A stretch of 64,000 nt of DNA from [Clostridium] viride DSM 6836 (GTDB lineage Bacteria; Bacillota; Clostridia; Oscillospirales; Oscillospiraceae), in assembly GCA_000620945.1 (NCBI GenBank), contig JHZO01000005.1, positions 62,001-126,000 on the forward strand. Direction: 5' to 3'. Both the position numbers and the translations under genes were made by a program. The notes below the pieces were generated by a model, which worked only from the letters and a program-made list of their open reading frames with translations, did not search any database and was not told the DNA's origin. Shown here one piece after another: positions 1 through 7,608 of the stretch; the first letter of the stretch is position 1; each line of letters begins with the position of its first letter.

Positions 1-759
1 TGTCTGAAGTACGAACAGGAAGCCTATGAGGATTTGCTGAAAAATAGCCCCAAGGCGGAATCCTTTGTGGAAACCCCGGACGGGGTGGGTGATATCATCA
101 GTGTGAATACCCTGCGAGAAAAGGTGCGCGTGCGATTGGATAACGCACCCGACACCCTGAAGGTGTATCACAACAGTGAGATTCGGGTGATCCGCTCCGG
201 AAAGGGTAAGCGCCCAGAAGAATATCGCGTGCCTTCTCCCCAAGAACTGGAGAAGCTGCGCCGCGTGCAGAACGAAGTGCTCCAGGATGTGAAAAAACCC
301 GAAAGTGCCCTGCAGAATCCTCTTTCCAAGGTTGCGGCACAGGCACAAGTCCCCCACCATCCCAAGCCGCAGGCCAAGCGGGAGGAGCACCCGGTACATG
401 GTGAGTCTAAAGAGGATCGCCCAAGCTCCAATCGCAACGCTGGAAATCGTGGGAATCGTTCCGGCCCGCCCCAAAAGCACCCACCCAAGCAGAAAGAGCC
501 GAAGCCGGAGCTGATGAACCATCCCGCACCGAAGAAAGCCATGGAGCCGGTGGAGAAGCCACAACTGGAGCAAAAGAAGGTGCGTCGGAACCAAAGGACG
601 GCCTCCCAGGCCGCCATGGAGAAGGCACTTCCCCGCGAAAAGCAAGCCCAGCAGCCACCCAAAGAGGTCAAAGAGCCTACCGAGGGGAAAAAGGCTCGCC
701 GTCCTTACTGGAGGAAAAAACCCGGAAATCCGAAGCCAAAGAAAAAGGATGCAGAGTAA
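1..759 (+). CDS. ricT: PSP1-domain protein, RicT/YaaT-like, 5'-truncated by the window
   Basis: The frame is open to base 1, so only the C-terminal part of the gene is present; an internal TTG at 34 should not be taken as the start. The first visible residues (CLKYEQEAYEDLL, then TPDGVGDIISVNTLREKV) are typical of the end of the PSP1 domain. In Bacillus, RicT (YaaT) acts with RicA and RicF to promote RNase Y-dependent mRNA maturation and the sporulation phosphorelay. The last roughly 150 residues are low-complexity, very rich in Lys, Pro, Gln and Glu, and look disordered; such a basic tail would suit RNA or membrane contact (inference). RNase Y itself is encoded at 50.5-52.0 kb. Family assignment is good; the exact role in this organism is inferred. 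Confidence 0.75.
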   Translation, partial: CLKYEQEAYEDLLKNSPKAESFVETPDGVGDIISVNTLREKVRVRLDNAPDTLKVYHNSEIRVIRSGKGKRPEEYRVPSPQELEKLRRVQNEVLQDVKKPESALQNPLSKVAAQAQVPHHPKPQAKREEHPVHGESKEDRPSSNRNAGNRGNRSGPPQKHPPKQKEPKPELMNHPAPKKAMEPVEKPQLEQKKVRRNQRTASQAAMEKALPREKQAQQPPKEVKEPTEGKKARRPYWRKKPGNPKPKKKDAE

Positions 760-761
760 TC

Positions 762-803
762 AAAAAAACCTTACCTCCCCCAATGGGAGAGGTAAGGTTT
801 TTT
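762..803 (+). terminator. Intrinsic terminator after ricT
   Basis: A near-perfect stem with arms AACCTTACCTC and GAGGTAAGGTT is flanked by an A-run on the left and a T-run on the right. It starts three bases after the stop codon, so it most likely ends the upstream transcript. Confidence 0.9.
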
Positions 804-846
804 GTTGGGCATTTCTTGAAATACAATTTGAATATCAAGGAAAATC

Positions 847-875
847 TTGTATTTTTGGGGAATTCGTGATAAGAT
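847..875 (+). promoter_or_regulatory. Sigma-A-type promoter for the diguanylate cyclase gene
   Basis: A -35 TTGTAT (847-852) and a -10 TAAGAT (870-875) are separated by 17 bases, in an AT-rich gap between a terminator and the next gene. This is a sequence match only. Confidence 0.55.
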
Positions 876-950
876 TTAAAATTAAATAGTCTTTTTTTGA
901 AATAATAATGAATTTTTCCTTGTCTGGAAGGAAAGGGGAAATATAGACCC

Positions 951-2444
951 ATGTCAGACGAAACAGAACCCGTTTCCACTGTGAAAACCGGGGGAAAACT
1001 ACCGCAAAAAGCACGTCGACATCGTCTACTCATATTGATGGTCTCCATGAGCCTACTGGCAGCGGTATTTATCTCCATGACCATTTCCACACGGAAGATG
1101 ACCCACGATGCTCTTTACGTGCATCAGGAAGTGACGGAAAGCCGACTGCGTAGCCTCACCTTTGCCAATCAATTGATGGATGCATCCGACAGTTTAACCG
1201 CGCAGCTTTGGCGCTTTGGCGCCACCGGAGAAGTGAGTTATGGTTTCTCATTTTTAGATCGCTTAAACGAAGGCCATTTCCCCCGGGAGGATCTCGATGA
1301 GCTCTATACCCCCGAAGGCCTCTTTGGCGATGAACTTTACTATTTAAAGCAAGCCAAGCAGATTTCCAATCAGCTCATGGAGAAGGAGCTCTGGGCATTG
1401 CGCCTTCTTTTTGAAGCAGAAGGGGTGGAAACGCTGCCTCCAGAAGTGGCTTCGGTGCAACTGAGCCACAAAGAACAAGTAGCCTCCAAGGCAGAAAAAG
1501 AACGACTGGCCCGCAGCTATATTTTTGGGGATCAATACGCACGAAGAAAGACGGAGTTAAAGCAGAGTATCCGAAGCTTTCAGGAAAGCCAGCGCAACAT
1601 GATTCGCATGGAGCAGATGCAGTCCGATGGCAAGGGCGAGCGATACTTAGACTTGAACATGATGATGGGTATCCTCATCATCAGCTGGTTGCTCATTCTA
1701 CAGATTGCCATGTACCTGCTGCTCATTCGTCCAGTCTCCCATTATAGCGAGACACTGCTGCAGCAGAGTGAGGAAGGCAAGGACTATGCCCCTCTGGATT
1801 TGCAAGGGTCCCATGAGATGAAGAACCTTGGACTGGCCTTTAACAACGTTCTCACCCAACTGCAAGAGGCAAAGGTGTTACTCCAGCGGCAAAACGAAGA
1901 GCTCACGGTGCTCAGCAAGACCGATCACCTGACCAAGGTGCTCAATCGTCTGGCCATGGAAAACTATATGGAAACCCTCTTGGAAGAGTACCGAGGCACC
2001 GATTGGCCCATTGGGATCATCATGTTAGACTTGGATCACTTTAAAAGCTTTAACGATGCCTATGGTCACCCTGCCGGGGACGATGCACTGCGTCATGTGG
2101 CAGACATCCTAAGCAGTCTGGTGGATCAAAAGGGTGGTCTGATTTCCCGTATGGGCGGAGAGGAATTCTTTATTCTCCTACCCGGACAAGGGGAGGTAGA
2201 GGTCGGCTTGCTGGCGGATGAGCTGCTGGTAGCCGTGCGGGAAACCAAAATTGTGGTGGGCCCAAGCACAAAAAAGAACCTCACCGTGAGCATCGGTAGC
2301 TATGTCTATCGCGGGGGCAACGAAACCCTAAAGATGCTGTATACCTATGCCGACAAAGCCCTGTATGCCGCCAAAAAACAAGGTCGTAACCGGCACGTGA
2401 CCTATGCCTCCTTGCAGGAGAAAGGAAAATCGGACAGGACGTAA
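951..2444 (+). CDS. Membrane-bound GGDEF diguanylate cyclase
   Basis: Expected to make cyclic di-GMP from two GTP. The 497-aa protein has a first membrane span at about residues 24-45, an extracytoplasmic helical region to about 235, and a second span at about 236-260. A coiled-coil linker follows, then a C-terminal GGDEF domain from about residue 325. The active-site motif is GGEEF at 402-406, preceded by the conserved DLDHFK metal-site strand. The RxxD inhibitory I-site normally found five residues before GGEEF is absent (the stretch reads VDQKGGLISRM), so classic product inhibition is unlikely. No EAL or HD-GYP domain follows. The gene stands alone between a promoter and a terminator. The sensed signal is unknown. 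The purine-rich sequence AAAGGGG lies rather far from the ATG, so the start is reasonable but not certain. Confidence 0.9.
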   Translation: MSDETEPVSTVKTGGKLPQKARRHRLLILMVSMSLLAAVFISMTISTRKMTHDALYVHQEVTESRLRSLTFANQLMDASDSLTAQLWRFGATGEVSYGFSFLDRLNEGHFPREDLDELYTPEGLFGDELYYLKQAKQISNQLMEKELWALRLLFEAEGVETLPPEVASVQLSHKEQVASKAEKERLARSYIFGDQYARRKTELKQSIRSFQESQRNMIRMEQMQSDGKGERYLDLNMMMGILIISWLLILQIAMYLLLIRPVSHYSETLLQQSEEGKDYAPLDLQGSHEMKNLGLAFNNVLTQLQEAKVLLQRQNEELTVLSKTDHLTKVLNRLAMENYMETLLEEYRGTDWPIGIIMLDLDHFKSFNDAYGHPAGDDALRHVADILSSLVDQKGGLISRMGGEEFFILLPGQGEVEVGLLADELLVAVRETKIVVGPSTKKNLTVSIGSYVYRGGNETLKMLYTYADKALYAAKKQGRNRHVTYASLQEKGKSDRT

Positions 2445-2450
2445 GCAAAT

Positions 2451-2487
2451 AACAGGAAGCCGACGTAAGTCGACTTCCTGTTTTGTT
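2451..2487. terminator. Bidirectional terminator between convergent genes
   Basis: Arms ACAGGAAG-CGAC and GTCG-CTTCCTGT close on a GTAA loop and are followed by TTTTG. It sits between the stop of the cyclase gene and the stop of the leftward RNHCP gene, so it may serve both. Confidence 0.8.
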
Positions 2488-2492
2488 TCCTA

Positions 2493-2918
2493 TTATTTTT
2501 TCAGACTGCCCTCGCCACCCATTAAAGCAACCATTTCCTCAATGCGTTCCAACGGAAAGGGTGGCTCAGAGAGAGGCTTCATGGCAATGCTCATCAGTTT
2601 CATGGGGTTATCGTCTGCCGCCACACGGTTAGAAGAAAACACGCCACATTGGCGGCATCGGTGAATAATCGCCCATTCACCACCCTTGCGAACCCAGACA
2701 GCCACCGGTTCCATCCTTCCACCGCAGTCAGATTCCCGGTCACCTGGCTCTATGTCTACATGCAGACTGGAAAGACAGTTGGGACAGTGATTGCGATGGT
2801 TGCTCCCGGCTCCTTCCGGAACCACCTGCCGATTGCACACTTTGCAGACAAAATGATCGGTACAGGCATGGGTTTTATAATAGCCTTGTTCCCGCTTACG
2901 TTTGTTTTGACGATTCAT
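2493..2918 (-). CDS. RNHCP-domain zinc-ribbon protein
   Basis: A 141-aa protein carrying the RNHCP-type zinc-ribbon signature: CKVCNRQV, then SNHRNHCPNCLSS, then a CGG and an HRCRQCG pair further on. The paired CxxC motifs should bind zinc. The family is named for its RNHCP motif; its biochemical function is not established, though it is often suspected to act in RNA or translation-linked processes (not shown here). The start ATG at 2918 has an ideal GGAGG nine bases upstream. That ribosome-binding site lies inside a predicted hairpin of the long leader (see 2919-3075). No partner gene is co-transcribed. Confidence 0.8.
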   Translation of the reverse strand: MNRQNKRKREQGYYKTHACTDHFVCKVCNRQVVPEGAGSNHRNHCPNCLSSLHVDIEPGDRESDCGGRMEPVAVWVRKGGEWAIIHRCRQCGVFSSNRVAADDNPMKLMSIAMKPLSEPPFPLERIEEMVALMGGEGSLKK

Positions 2919-3075
2919 AAATTAGATCCTCCAAAAAGTAAAATGATCTTCCTTTTGGGAGGAATGCGGAGTTATCGGTCGCAAACCTCCCGGTTTGCAA
3001 CACTCTCTAGATTACGGTTCATAGTCAAAAGGCATTTCCTTTCTACGTAGTTGTTTCGGTAAGTTTCTTACCTAT
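2919..3075 (-). promoter_or_regulatory. Structured 5' leader with a Shine-Dalgarno-sequestering hairpin
   Basis: From a TATAAT (complement of 3081-3086) to the RNHCP start codon there is a leader of about 157 bases with three hairpins. The first is GGTAAG-aaa-CTTACC at 3058-3072, at the likely 5' end. The second is GCAAACC-ggga-GGTTTGC at 2981-2998. The third is a 12-bp arm pair with one mismatch at 2927-2963, whose 3' arm contains the gene's own GGAGG. Such an arrangement can mask the ribosome-binding site. I recognise no known riboswitch class, and no convincing -35 is visible. Confidence 0.5.
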
Positions 3076-3135
3076 TGGTCATTATAGCACAGAACAATTT
3101 GAGAAAAAAGATGAATTTATTCCTTTTAACATAGC

Positions 3136-3185
3136 ATAAAAAACAGAGGAAGGCAGATGCCATTGCATCTGCCTTCGCCTGTTTT
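3136..3185 (-). terminator. Terminator of the tRNA-Arg gene
   Basis: On the minus strand the mature tRNA end is followed by a strong stem (arms AGGCAGATGC and GCATCTGCCT) and then a T-rich run. It lies immediately downstream of the tRNA. Confidence 0.85.
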
Positions 3186-3187
3186 CT

Positions 3188-3264
3188 TGGCACGCCCGAA
3201 GGGATTTGAACCCATGACCCCCGCCTTAGGAGGGCGGTGCTCTATCCAGCTGAGCTACGGACGC
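3188..3264 (-). tRNA. tRNA-Arg (anticodon CCT, reads AGG)
   Basis: The minus strand folds as a complete 77-base tRNA with encoded 3' CCA. The acceptor arm GCGTCCG pairs with CGGGCGT, apart from one G-T at the end and one internal T-G. The D-arm contains AGCTCAGCTGG. The anticodon arm is CCGCC-CTCCTAA-GGCGG, giving anticodon CCT. The T-arm is GGGTTCAAATCC-like. Every part needed for function is present. It stands alone and has its own terminator. Confidence 0.97.
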
Positions 3265-3354
3265 AGATAGGATAGGGTGAGAACCTGAAGCAGGCGCGTT
3301 TTGCGCCGCTGACTCATTTATTTTACCCAAAATTTAGGGTTTTGTCAATGCACG

Positions 3355-3383
3355 GCGCCCGACCTCTCGGTGAGGTCGGGCGC
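3355..3383 (-). terminator. Strong hairpin after the ABC operon, possible terminator
   Basis: A perfect 12-bp stem (GCGCCCGACCTC / GAGGTCGGGCGC) with a five-base loop lies about 30 bases beyond the stop of the permease gene. There is no T-run on either side, so it may instead stabilise the mRNA end. Confidence 0.5.
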
Positions 3384-3415
3384 TTAGTGCAGGTTAGAGA
3401 ACAGAGGGATATTGC

Positions 3416-4219
3416 TTACTCAATGTTGAGTCGCTTTTGCAGGAAATAGGTGGTGATGAAGTAGAAGATGGCGCAGTAGACAATGGTTCCGAAAATGGAG
3501 ACCCCGAAGAAGGTGTGTACAGAGGTCATCACGCTCATATCAATTCGATCAAACCAAGAATCAAAGCCGTTGGTGAAGAAAAGCATAGAGGTCAGCATTT
3601 GCATGACAAACTGGAATCCGAAAAAGACCAGAATGGAGTACAAGACCTTGCGACGGTCAAAGCTGTAACCCACGGCCATGGCGGAGTAAAACTGCAAGCA
3701 GCAAGCCACATAGCCAAAGAAAAAGAGGAGCAGGCTCTCGATGATAATGGCCGTTCCGTTGAGTGCGTAATATGCATTCATCTGCTGCCAAATGTCAACG
3801 AAAAAGTCTTTCATCTGGGCGAAAGTACTCACGTCGAAAGCCACAATCATGGCAGAGAGACCGACCATAATGCAGGTGCCCACAAACCACAGGCAGGAAA
3901 TGAGAATTTTGGACCAAATCAGTTGGTGCACGGATACGGGAAGGGTGAACATGACATAGCCTTCGTCCCCTAAAAGGTTCGTGCGGAAGCGGTTAATCAT
4001 GAGCAGCAGCACGACGATAAAGGTGGCACCCAAGGAGATCCCGTAACTTGCCATAATGATGGCGTAGAACACACTTAAAACGGGGTTTGTCGTGTGATCC
4101 ATGGCACCGGAGCGCAGGATGATGGAAACAAACAGGGAGAGCACCAAAACCACGCCAAACAAGGGCAACATAATGCGAGAGGTAGAACGAATCTCGTGTT
4201 TCATCAGTCTTCTTAACAT
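3416..4219 (-). CDS. ABC-2 type transporter permease
   Basis: A 267-aa integral membrane protein with about six hydrophobic spans (for example residues 17-36, 58-82, 107-128, 155-180, 195-215 and 240-260) and short loops, as in ABC-2 permeases. It should form the membrane part of an exporter or efflux complex with the ATPase encoded just upstream. The two reading frames overlap by seven bases (4213-4219), which implies translational coupling. The third gene of the operon is a GntR-family (YtrA-type) repressor. In related operons such transporters respond to cell-wall antibiotics or export small amphiphiles; the substrate here cannot be read from sequence. Confidence 0.85.
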   Translation of the reverse strand: MLRRLMKHEIRSTSRIMLPLFGVVLVLSLFVSIILRSGAMDHTTNPVLSVFYAIIMASYGISLGATFIVVLLLMINRFRTNLLGDEGYVMFTLPVSVHQLIWSKILISCLWFVGTCIMVGLSAMIVAFDVSTFAQMKDFFVDIWQQMNAYYALNGTAIIIESLLLFFFGYVACCLQFYSAMAVGYSFDRRKVLYSILVFFGFQFVMQMLTSMLFFTNGFDSWFDRIDMSVMTSVHTFFGVSIFGTIVYCAIFYFITTYFLQKRLNIE

Positions 4220-4911
4220 TTGAACACCTCCCGGAACAGAGCATCCACGCTTTTGCCCTTATCCTCACGAATTTCGTCCACGGTGGACTGAAGTAGAATG
4301 GCTCCCTGACGAATGAAGACGACTTCATCCAGCACTTGTTCCACATCCGCAATAAGGTGTGTGGAAATAATGACAGAAGCCTCGGGGTTATAGTTGGAAA
4401 TGATGGTGTTTAAAATGTAATCGCGGGCCGCAGGGTCTACGCCACCAATGGGCTCATCCAGCAGGTAGAGCTTGGCGTGGCGGCTCATGACCATGGTCAG
4501 CTGAACCTTTTCGCGGGTACCCTTGGACTGTTCCTTAATCTTCTGGTTTCCGCGAATGCCCAGATTCTCCAGCATGCCCACGGCAACCGTGCGATCAAAG
4601 TCAGGGTAAAAGTCGGAGTAAAAGTCCAAGAGCTGGTCAACGGTCATCCACAGAGGGATGCTGGTGCGTTCTGGCAGATAGGAGACCATGCTGTGGGACA
4701 GCTTGCCGGGGAGTTCCCCCAGGATGCGAATCTCGCCTTCGGATGGGGTAAGCAGTCCGTTGGTGAGCTTGATGAGCGTCGTTTTTCCGCTGCCGTTGGG
4801 GCCAAGCAGGCCCACAATGCGACCGGGCTCAATGGTCAGGTTCACGCCAGACAGGGCATTCACACTGCCAAAGCGCTTTGATAAGTTACTGCATTCCAAT
4901 ATGGCTGACAT
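4213..4911 (-). CDS. ABC transporter ATP-binding protein
   Basis: A 232-aa ATPase with Walker A GPNGSGKTT near residue 38, Walker B LYLLDEPIGGVDP and a His switch in STHLI. The signature region is SKGTREKVQL rather than LSGGQ, a variant common in YtrB-like ATPases paired with GntR regulators. It should drive the permease whose gene overlaps its 3' end. The start ATG directly abuts the stop of the regulator gene, and its AAGGAGGT ribosome-binding site lies within the end of that gene, so the three genes form one operon in the order regulator, ATPase, permease. Confidence 0.92.
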   Translation of the reverse strand: MSAILECSNLSKRFGSVNALSGVNLTIEPGRIVGLLGPNGSGKTTLIKLTNGLLTPSEGEIRILGELPGKLSHSMVSYLPERTSIPLWMTVDQLLDFYSDFYPDFDRTVAVGMLENLGIRGNQKIKEQSKGTREKVQLTMVMSRHAKLYLLDEPIGGVDPAARDYILNTIISNYNPEASVIISTHLIADVEQVLDEVVFIRQGAILLQSTVDEIREDKGKSVDALFREVFKC

Positions 4912-5292
4912 TTATTGCACCTCCTTGGCTCTCTTTGTCTCTTTCTCTTTGAGCAGGCTAATGATGTCCGTAATATCATAGCCTAATCCGGTCATGGCCG
5001 TCAGAAAGCGGTTTACTTGCTCCTCAGCCAGACCCTTCTTTGCTTGTTCAATCATGGTTCTATCCTCCGTCACAAAGCGTCCTGCGGTTCGTTGGCTGAA
5101 CATCAGTCCAATCCGCTCTAATTCGGTCAGTGCTCGTTGCATGGTGTTGGGATTCACGCCTGCCTCTGCCGCCAAATCGCGCACGGAGGGAAGCTTCTCT
5201 CCTGCCAAGTAAATTCCCGATACAATGCGTAGGGTTAGTCCGTTTACTAGCTGCGCATAGATGGGCGAGTCATTTTGAAAAGACCAGGTCAT
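4912..5292 (-). CDS. GntR-family (YtrA-type) transcriptional regulator
   Basis: The 126-aa protein has an N-terminal winged helix (PIYAQLVNGLTLRIVSGIY, then LPSVRDLAAEAGVNPNTMQRAL) and only a short C-terminal helical tail, the size and layout of the YtrA subfamily. It probably represses its own ABC-transporter operon. I chose the ATG at 5292 over the GTG at 5298 because AAGGAGG lies seven bases upstream of the ATG, whereas the GTG overlaps it. An imperfect palindrome overlaps the -10 of the promoter, which suits autorepression. Confidence 0.9.
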   Translation of the reverse strand: MTWSFQNDSPIYAQLVNGLTLRIVSGIYLAGEKLPSVRDLAAEAGVNPNTMQRALTELERIGLMFSQRTAGRFVTEDRTMIEQAKKGLAEEQVNRFLTAMTGLGYDITDIISLLKEKETKRAKEVQ

Positions 5293-5321
5293 CTGCACAC
5301 CTCCTTGGTGTCTGTGTTGTT

Positions 5322-5365
5322 GTACTAGGCACTTAATACAATACCACAGTAATACAGTTTGTCAA
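5322..5365 (-). promoter_or_regulatory. Promoter and GntR operator of the first ABC operon
   Basis: Minus-strand promoter with -35 TTGACA (5360-5365), a 16-base spacer and -10 TATTGT (5338-5343). An 18-base palindrome of the form GTAnTAnGnnCnTAnTAC (5322-5339) covers the end of the -10 and the likely start site. YtrA-type regulators bind palindromes of this GTA...TAC kind. Confidence 0.7.
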
Positions 5366-5493
5366 GAGAGTTTTAAAAATTTCTTGAAAAAGTTTTTAAA
5401 CCAATTGAACCATAGAGCCAAGGAAGGGAACCAGTGTCATAAAGGTAGCAATGTCATTTGCACCCGTCGGGAAAGCGCCAACCCCCTAGCATC

Positions 5494-5522
5494 TTGACAA
5501 TTCTACACACAAGACATAAAAT
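5494..5522 (+). promoter_or_regulatory. Sigma-A promoter for proS
   Basis: Consensus -35 TTGACA (5494-5499), exactly 17 bases, then -10 TAAAAT (5517-5522), 50 bases before the start codon. The leader is too short for a T-box, and no T-box motif is seen. Confidence 0.85.
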
Positions 5523-5572
5523 AGTACGGATATGACGATGTTTCACACTATAACGTAAAGGATGAAGCTTAC

Positions 5573-7015
5573 ATGGCGAAGGATAATAAGAAACAGGTGG
5601 AGCAAATCACCGACATGGAGGTCGATTTTGCACAATGGTATACCGATGTGTGCAAAAAAGCAGAGCTCATTGACTATTCCAGTGTAAAGGGTATGTTCAT
5701 TCTGCGCCCACTAGGCTATGCCATTTGGGAAAATGTGCAGAAAGGTCTGGACGCTGAGTTCAAAAAGACCGGCCACGAGAACGTGTATCTGCCCATGCTG
5801 ATTCCCGAATCCCTGTTGGAAAAGGAAAAGGATCATGTGGACGGCTTTGCACCGGAGTGTGCTTGGGTCACCATGGGCGGCAGTGAAGTGCTGGAAGAGC
5901 GCCTGTGCATTCGTCCCACCTCCGAAACGCTCTTTTGCGAGCTGTATTCCAATATCATTCAGTCTTGGCGCGACCTGCCCAAGCTCTACAATCAGTGGTG
6001 TTCCGTGCTGCGCTGGGAAAAGACCTCCCGTCCCTTCCTGCGCCACCGCGAATTTCTCTGGCAGGAGGGGCATACCATGCATGCCACTGCGGAGGAAGCT
6101 GTGGAGGAAACCCACCGTATGCTGAATATCTATGCGGATTTCTGCGAACAGGTCCTGGCCATGCCCGTGGTCAAGGGACGCAAGACCGACAAGGAAAAGT
6201 TCTCCGGTGCGGAAGATACCTATACCATTGAGTGCATGATGCACGACCGCAAGGCCTTGCAGTCCGGCACCAGCCATTACTTTGGAGATGGCTTTGCCCG
6301 TGCCTTTGACATTACCTTTACCGATAAGAACAACAAGCAAAGCTATCCCCACCAGACCTCCTGGGGCGTGTCCACCCGCATCATCGGTGGCATCATCATG
6401 ACCCACGGGGACAACAACGGCTTAAAGCTTCCCCCCCGCATCGCTCCCACTCAGGTCATGGTCATTCCCATTGCCCAGCATAAGCCCGGCGTCATTGAAG
6501 CCGCAGAAGGCTTGGTGTCTCGCCTGTCCGGGGCAGGCTTCCGGGTCAAGACCGATGTATCGGATCAGTCTCCCGGCTGGAAGTTTGCTGAGTACGAGAT
6601 GAAGGGTGTTCCCCTACGTCTTGAAATTGGCCCCAAGGACATTGAGAACGGACAGTGTGTGCTGGTGCGCCGGGATAACGGCGAAAAGAGCTTCGTTCCT
6701 CTGTCTGAGCTGGAGGAAACCGTGGCAAAAACCCTGGATGACATCCACGATGCCATGTATCAGAAGGCCAAGCAGAACCTTCTGGATCACACCTACCCTG
6801 CTCACTCCTTGGAAGAAGCCAAACAGCTCCAAGCCGAACACGGTGGATTTATTAAAACCATGTGGTGCGGGGAGTTGGAGTGCGAACTGCGCATGAAGGA
6901 AGAGGCCGGCATGAGCTCCCGCTGCATTCCCTTCGAGCAGGAGAACTTAGGAGACACCTGCCCCATCTGCGGCAAACCCGCCAAGCACATGATTTACTGG
7001 GGCGTCGCGTATTAA
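5573..7015 (+). CDS. proS: Prolyl-tRNA synthetase, type 3 (archaeal/eukaryal-like, zinc-binding)
   Basis: Class II synthetase that charges tRNA-Pro. The 480-aa length and the lack of the large editing insertion mark the short type-3 form. Visible features are the class II core RPTSETLF and [15 protein letters not shown]-like motif 2, the [10 protein letters not shown] motif 3 region, an anticodon-binding domain beginning at [10 protein letters not shown], and the C-terminal zinc module. That module has CGELEC and [18 protein letters not shown], ending in the conserved terminal Tyr. The gene has its own strong promoter. Its stop codon overlaps the first unit of a modular repeat (7014-7342), which lies between the gene and its terminator. 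Confidence 0.97.
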   Translation: MAKDNKKQVEQITDMEVDFAQWYTDVCKKAELIDYSSVKGMFILRPLGYAIWENVQKGLDAEFKKTGHENVYLPMLIPESLLEKEKDHVDGFAPECAWVTMGGSEVLEERLCIRPTSETLFCELYSNIIQSWRDLPKLYNQWCSVLRWEKTSRPFLRHREFLWQEGHTMHATAEEAVEETHRMLNIYADFCEQVLAMPVVKGRKTDKEKFSGAEDTYTIECMMHDRKALQSGTSHYFGDGFARAFDITFTDKNNKQSYPHQTSWGVSTRIIGGIIMTHGDNNGLKLPPRIAPTQVMVIPIAQHKPGVIEAAEGLVSRLSGAGFRVKTDVSDQSPGWKFAEYEMKGVPLRLEIGPKDIENGQCVLVRRDNGEKSFVPLSELEETVAKTLDDIHDAMYQKAKQNLLDHTYPAHSLEEAKQLQAEHGGFIKTMWCGELECELRMKEEAGMSSRCIPFEQENLGDTCPICGKPAKHMIYWGVAY

Positions 7016-7342
7016 GAAGAAGCGCGAAGCCGTCGCGAGCCGCGGCATAAGGCAGCACGCAGACGGCGCGCAAGGCAAGCCAAAGGGCTTGGCGGCACAG
7101 CCGCGAAGTGCAAGCTTATGACCGCGATAGCGAGCCGGCGCAGCGTGACAAGAAGAAGCGCGAAGCCGTGCGGAGTAGGGAAACAGTGAGCCGTGCAGAC
7201 GAAACACTGGACGTGCCCCGTGCGACGGAAGAGTTCGCGGAGCGGTGAGCAGTTGACCGAGACGCAGCCGGCGCAGCGTGACAAGAAGAAGCGCGAAGCC
7301 GTGGGGAGTAGGGAAACAGTGAGCCGCGGCATAAGGCAGCAC
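7014..7342 (+). repeat. Modular GC-rich direct-repeat block between proS and its terminator
   Basis: A 20-base core, AAGAAGAAGCGCGAAGCCGT, occurs three times at 7014-7033, 7150-7169 and 7283-7302 (spacing 136 and 133). Copies two and three lie in a 60-base direct repeat (7134-7193 and 7267-7326) with one mismatch, which includes GCCGGCGCAGCGTGAC and GGAGTAGGGAAACAGTGAG. A second module, GAGCCGCGGCATAAGGCAGC, occurs at 7037 and 7321. The first core begins on the last two bases of the proS stop codon. Open frames across it on the minus strand are low-complexity by-products. No transposase or inverted ends are seen; function is unknown. Confidence 0.85.
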
Positions 7343-7384
7343 AGCCGCGGGCAAGCTTTCCCAGGAAATTGAATGAACGTCGAA

Positions 7385-7421
7385 CGCGGCAAGGTAGAGA
7401 CTACCTTGCCGCGTTTTCTTT
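7385..7421 (+). terminator. Intrinsic terminator downstream of the proS repeat block
   Basis: A perfect 13-bp stem (CGCGGCAAGGTAG / CTACCTTGCCGCG) with a three-base loop is followed by TTTTCTTT. It implies that the repeat block is transcribed as the 3' UTR of proS. Confidence 0.92.
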
Positions 7422-7608
7422 GTGCAAGCATGGAAACAGCCCTTCCGCCGATTGGCGGAAGGGCCTATACAAAGCGCGCAGATCTATACTGACGAAGCTT
7501 TTGTCATGGCTTCGGAGTCTTATTGCAAAACCATCTGGTTTCGCGGCGTTCTTTTTGGCATGCTAGAGTGCGCATGGTCGAGTCAGTGGCGAATGGCATT
7601 CGCTCTTT
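7422..7608. other. Non-coding gap with one strong hairpin
   Basis: The stretch holds a perfect 11-bp hairpin, GCCCTTCCGCC-gatt-GGCGGAAGGGC (7439-7464), without a T-run. A weak short hairpin lies just beyond the htrA stop. Nothing else is recognisable. Confidence 0.5.

Noticed and set aside
1-759. Replication origin or dnaA region near ricT
   Set aside because: No cluster of TTATCCACA-like DnaA boxes and no dnaA/dnaN; the visible context is an ordinary gene end.
5370-5572. T-box leader upstream of proS (also considered before glyQS)
   Set aside because: Strong promoters lie only about 50 bases from each start codon, and no AGGGTGGNACCGCG-type T-box sequence is present.
6947-7431. Minus-strand open frames of about 135-139 codons across the proS-linked repeat
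   Set aside because: Composition is Arg/Leu/Ser/Cys-rich and follows the repeated DNA units; there is no ribosome-binding site and no resemblance to a protein. They are by-products of the repeat.
7439-7464. Hairpin considered as an integron attC or attachment site
   Set aside because: No integrase, no second site and no R/L box sequences; treated as an unassigned hairpin.
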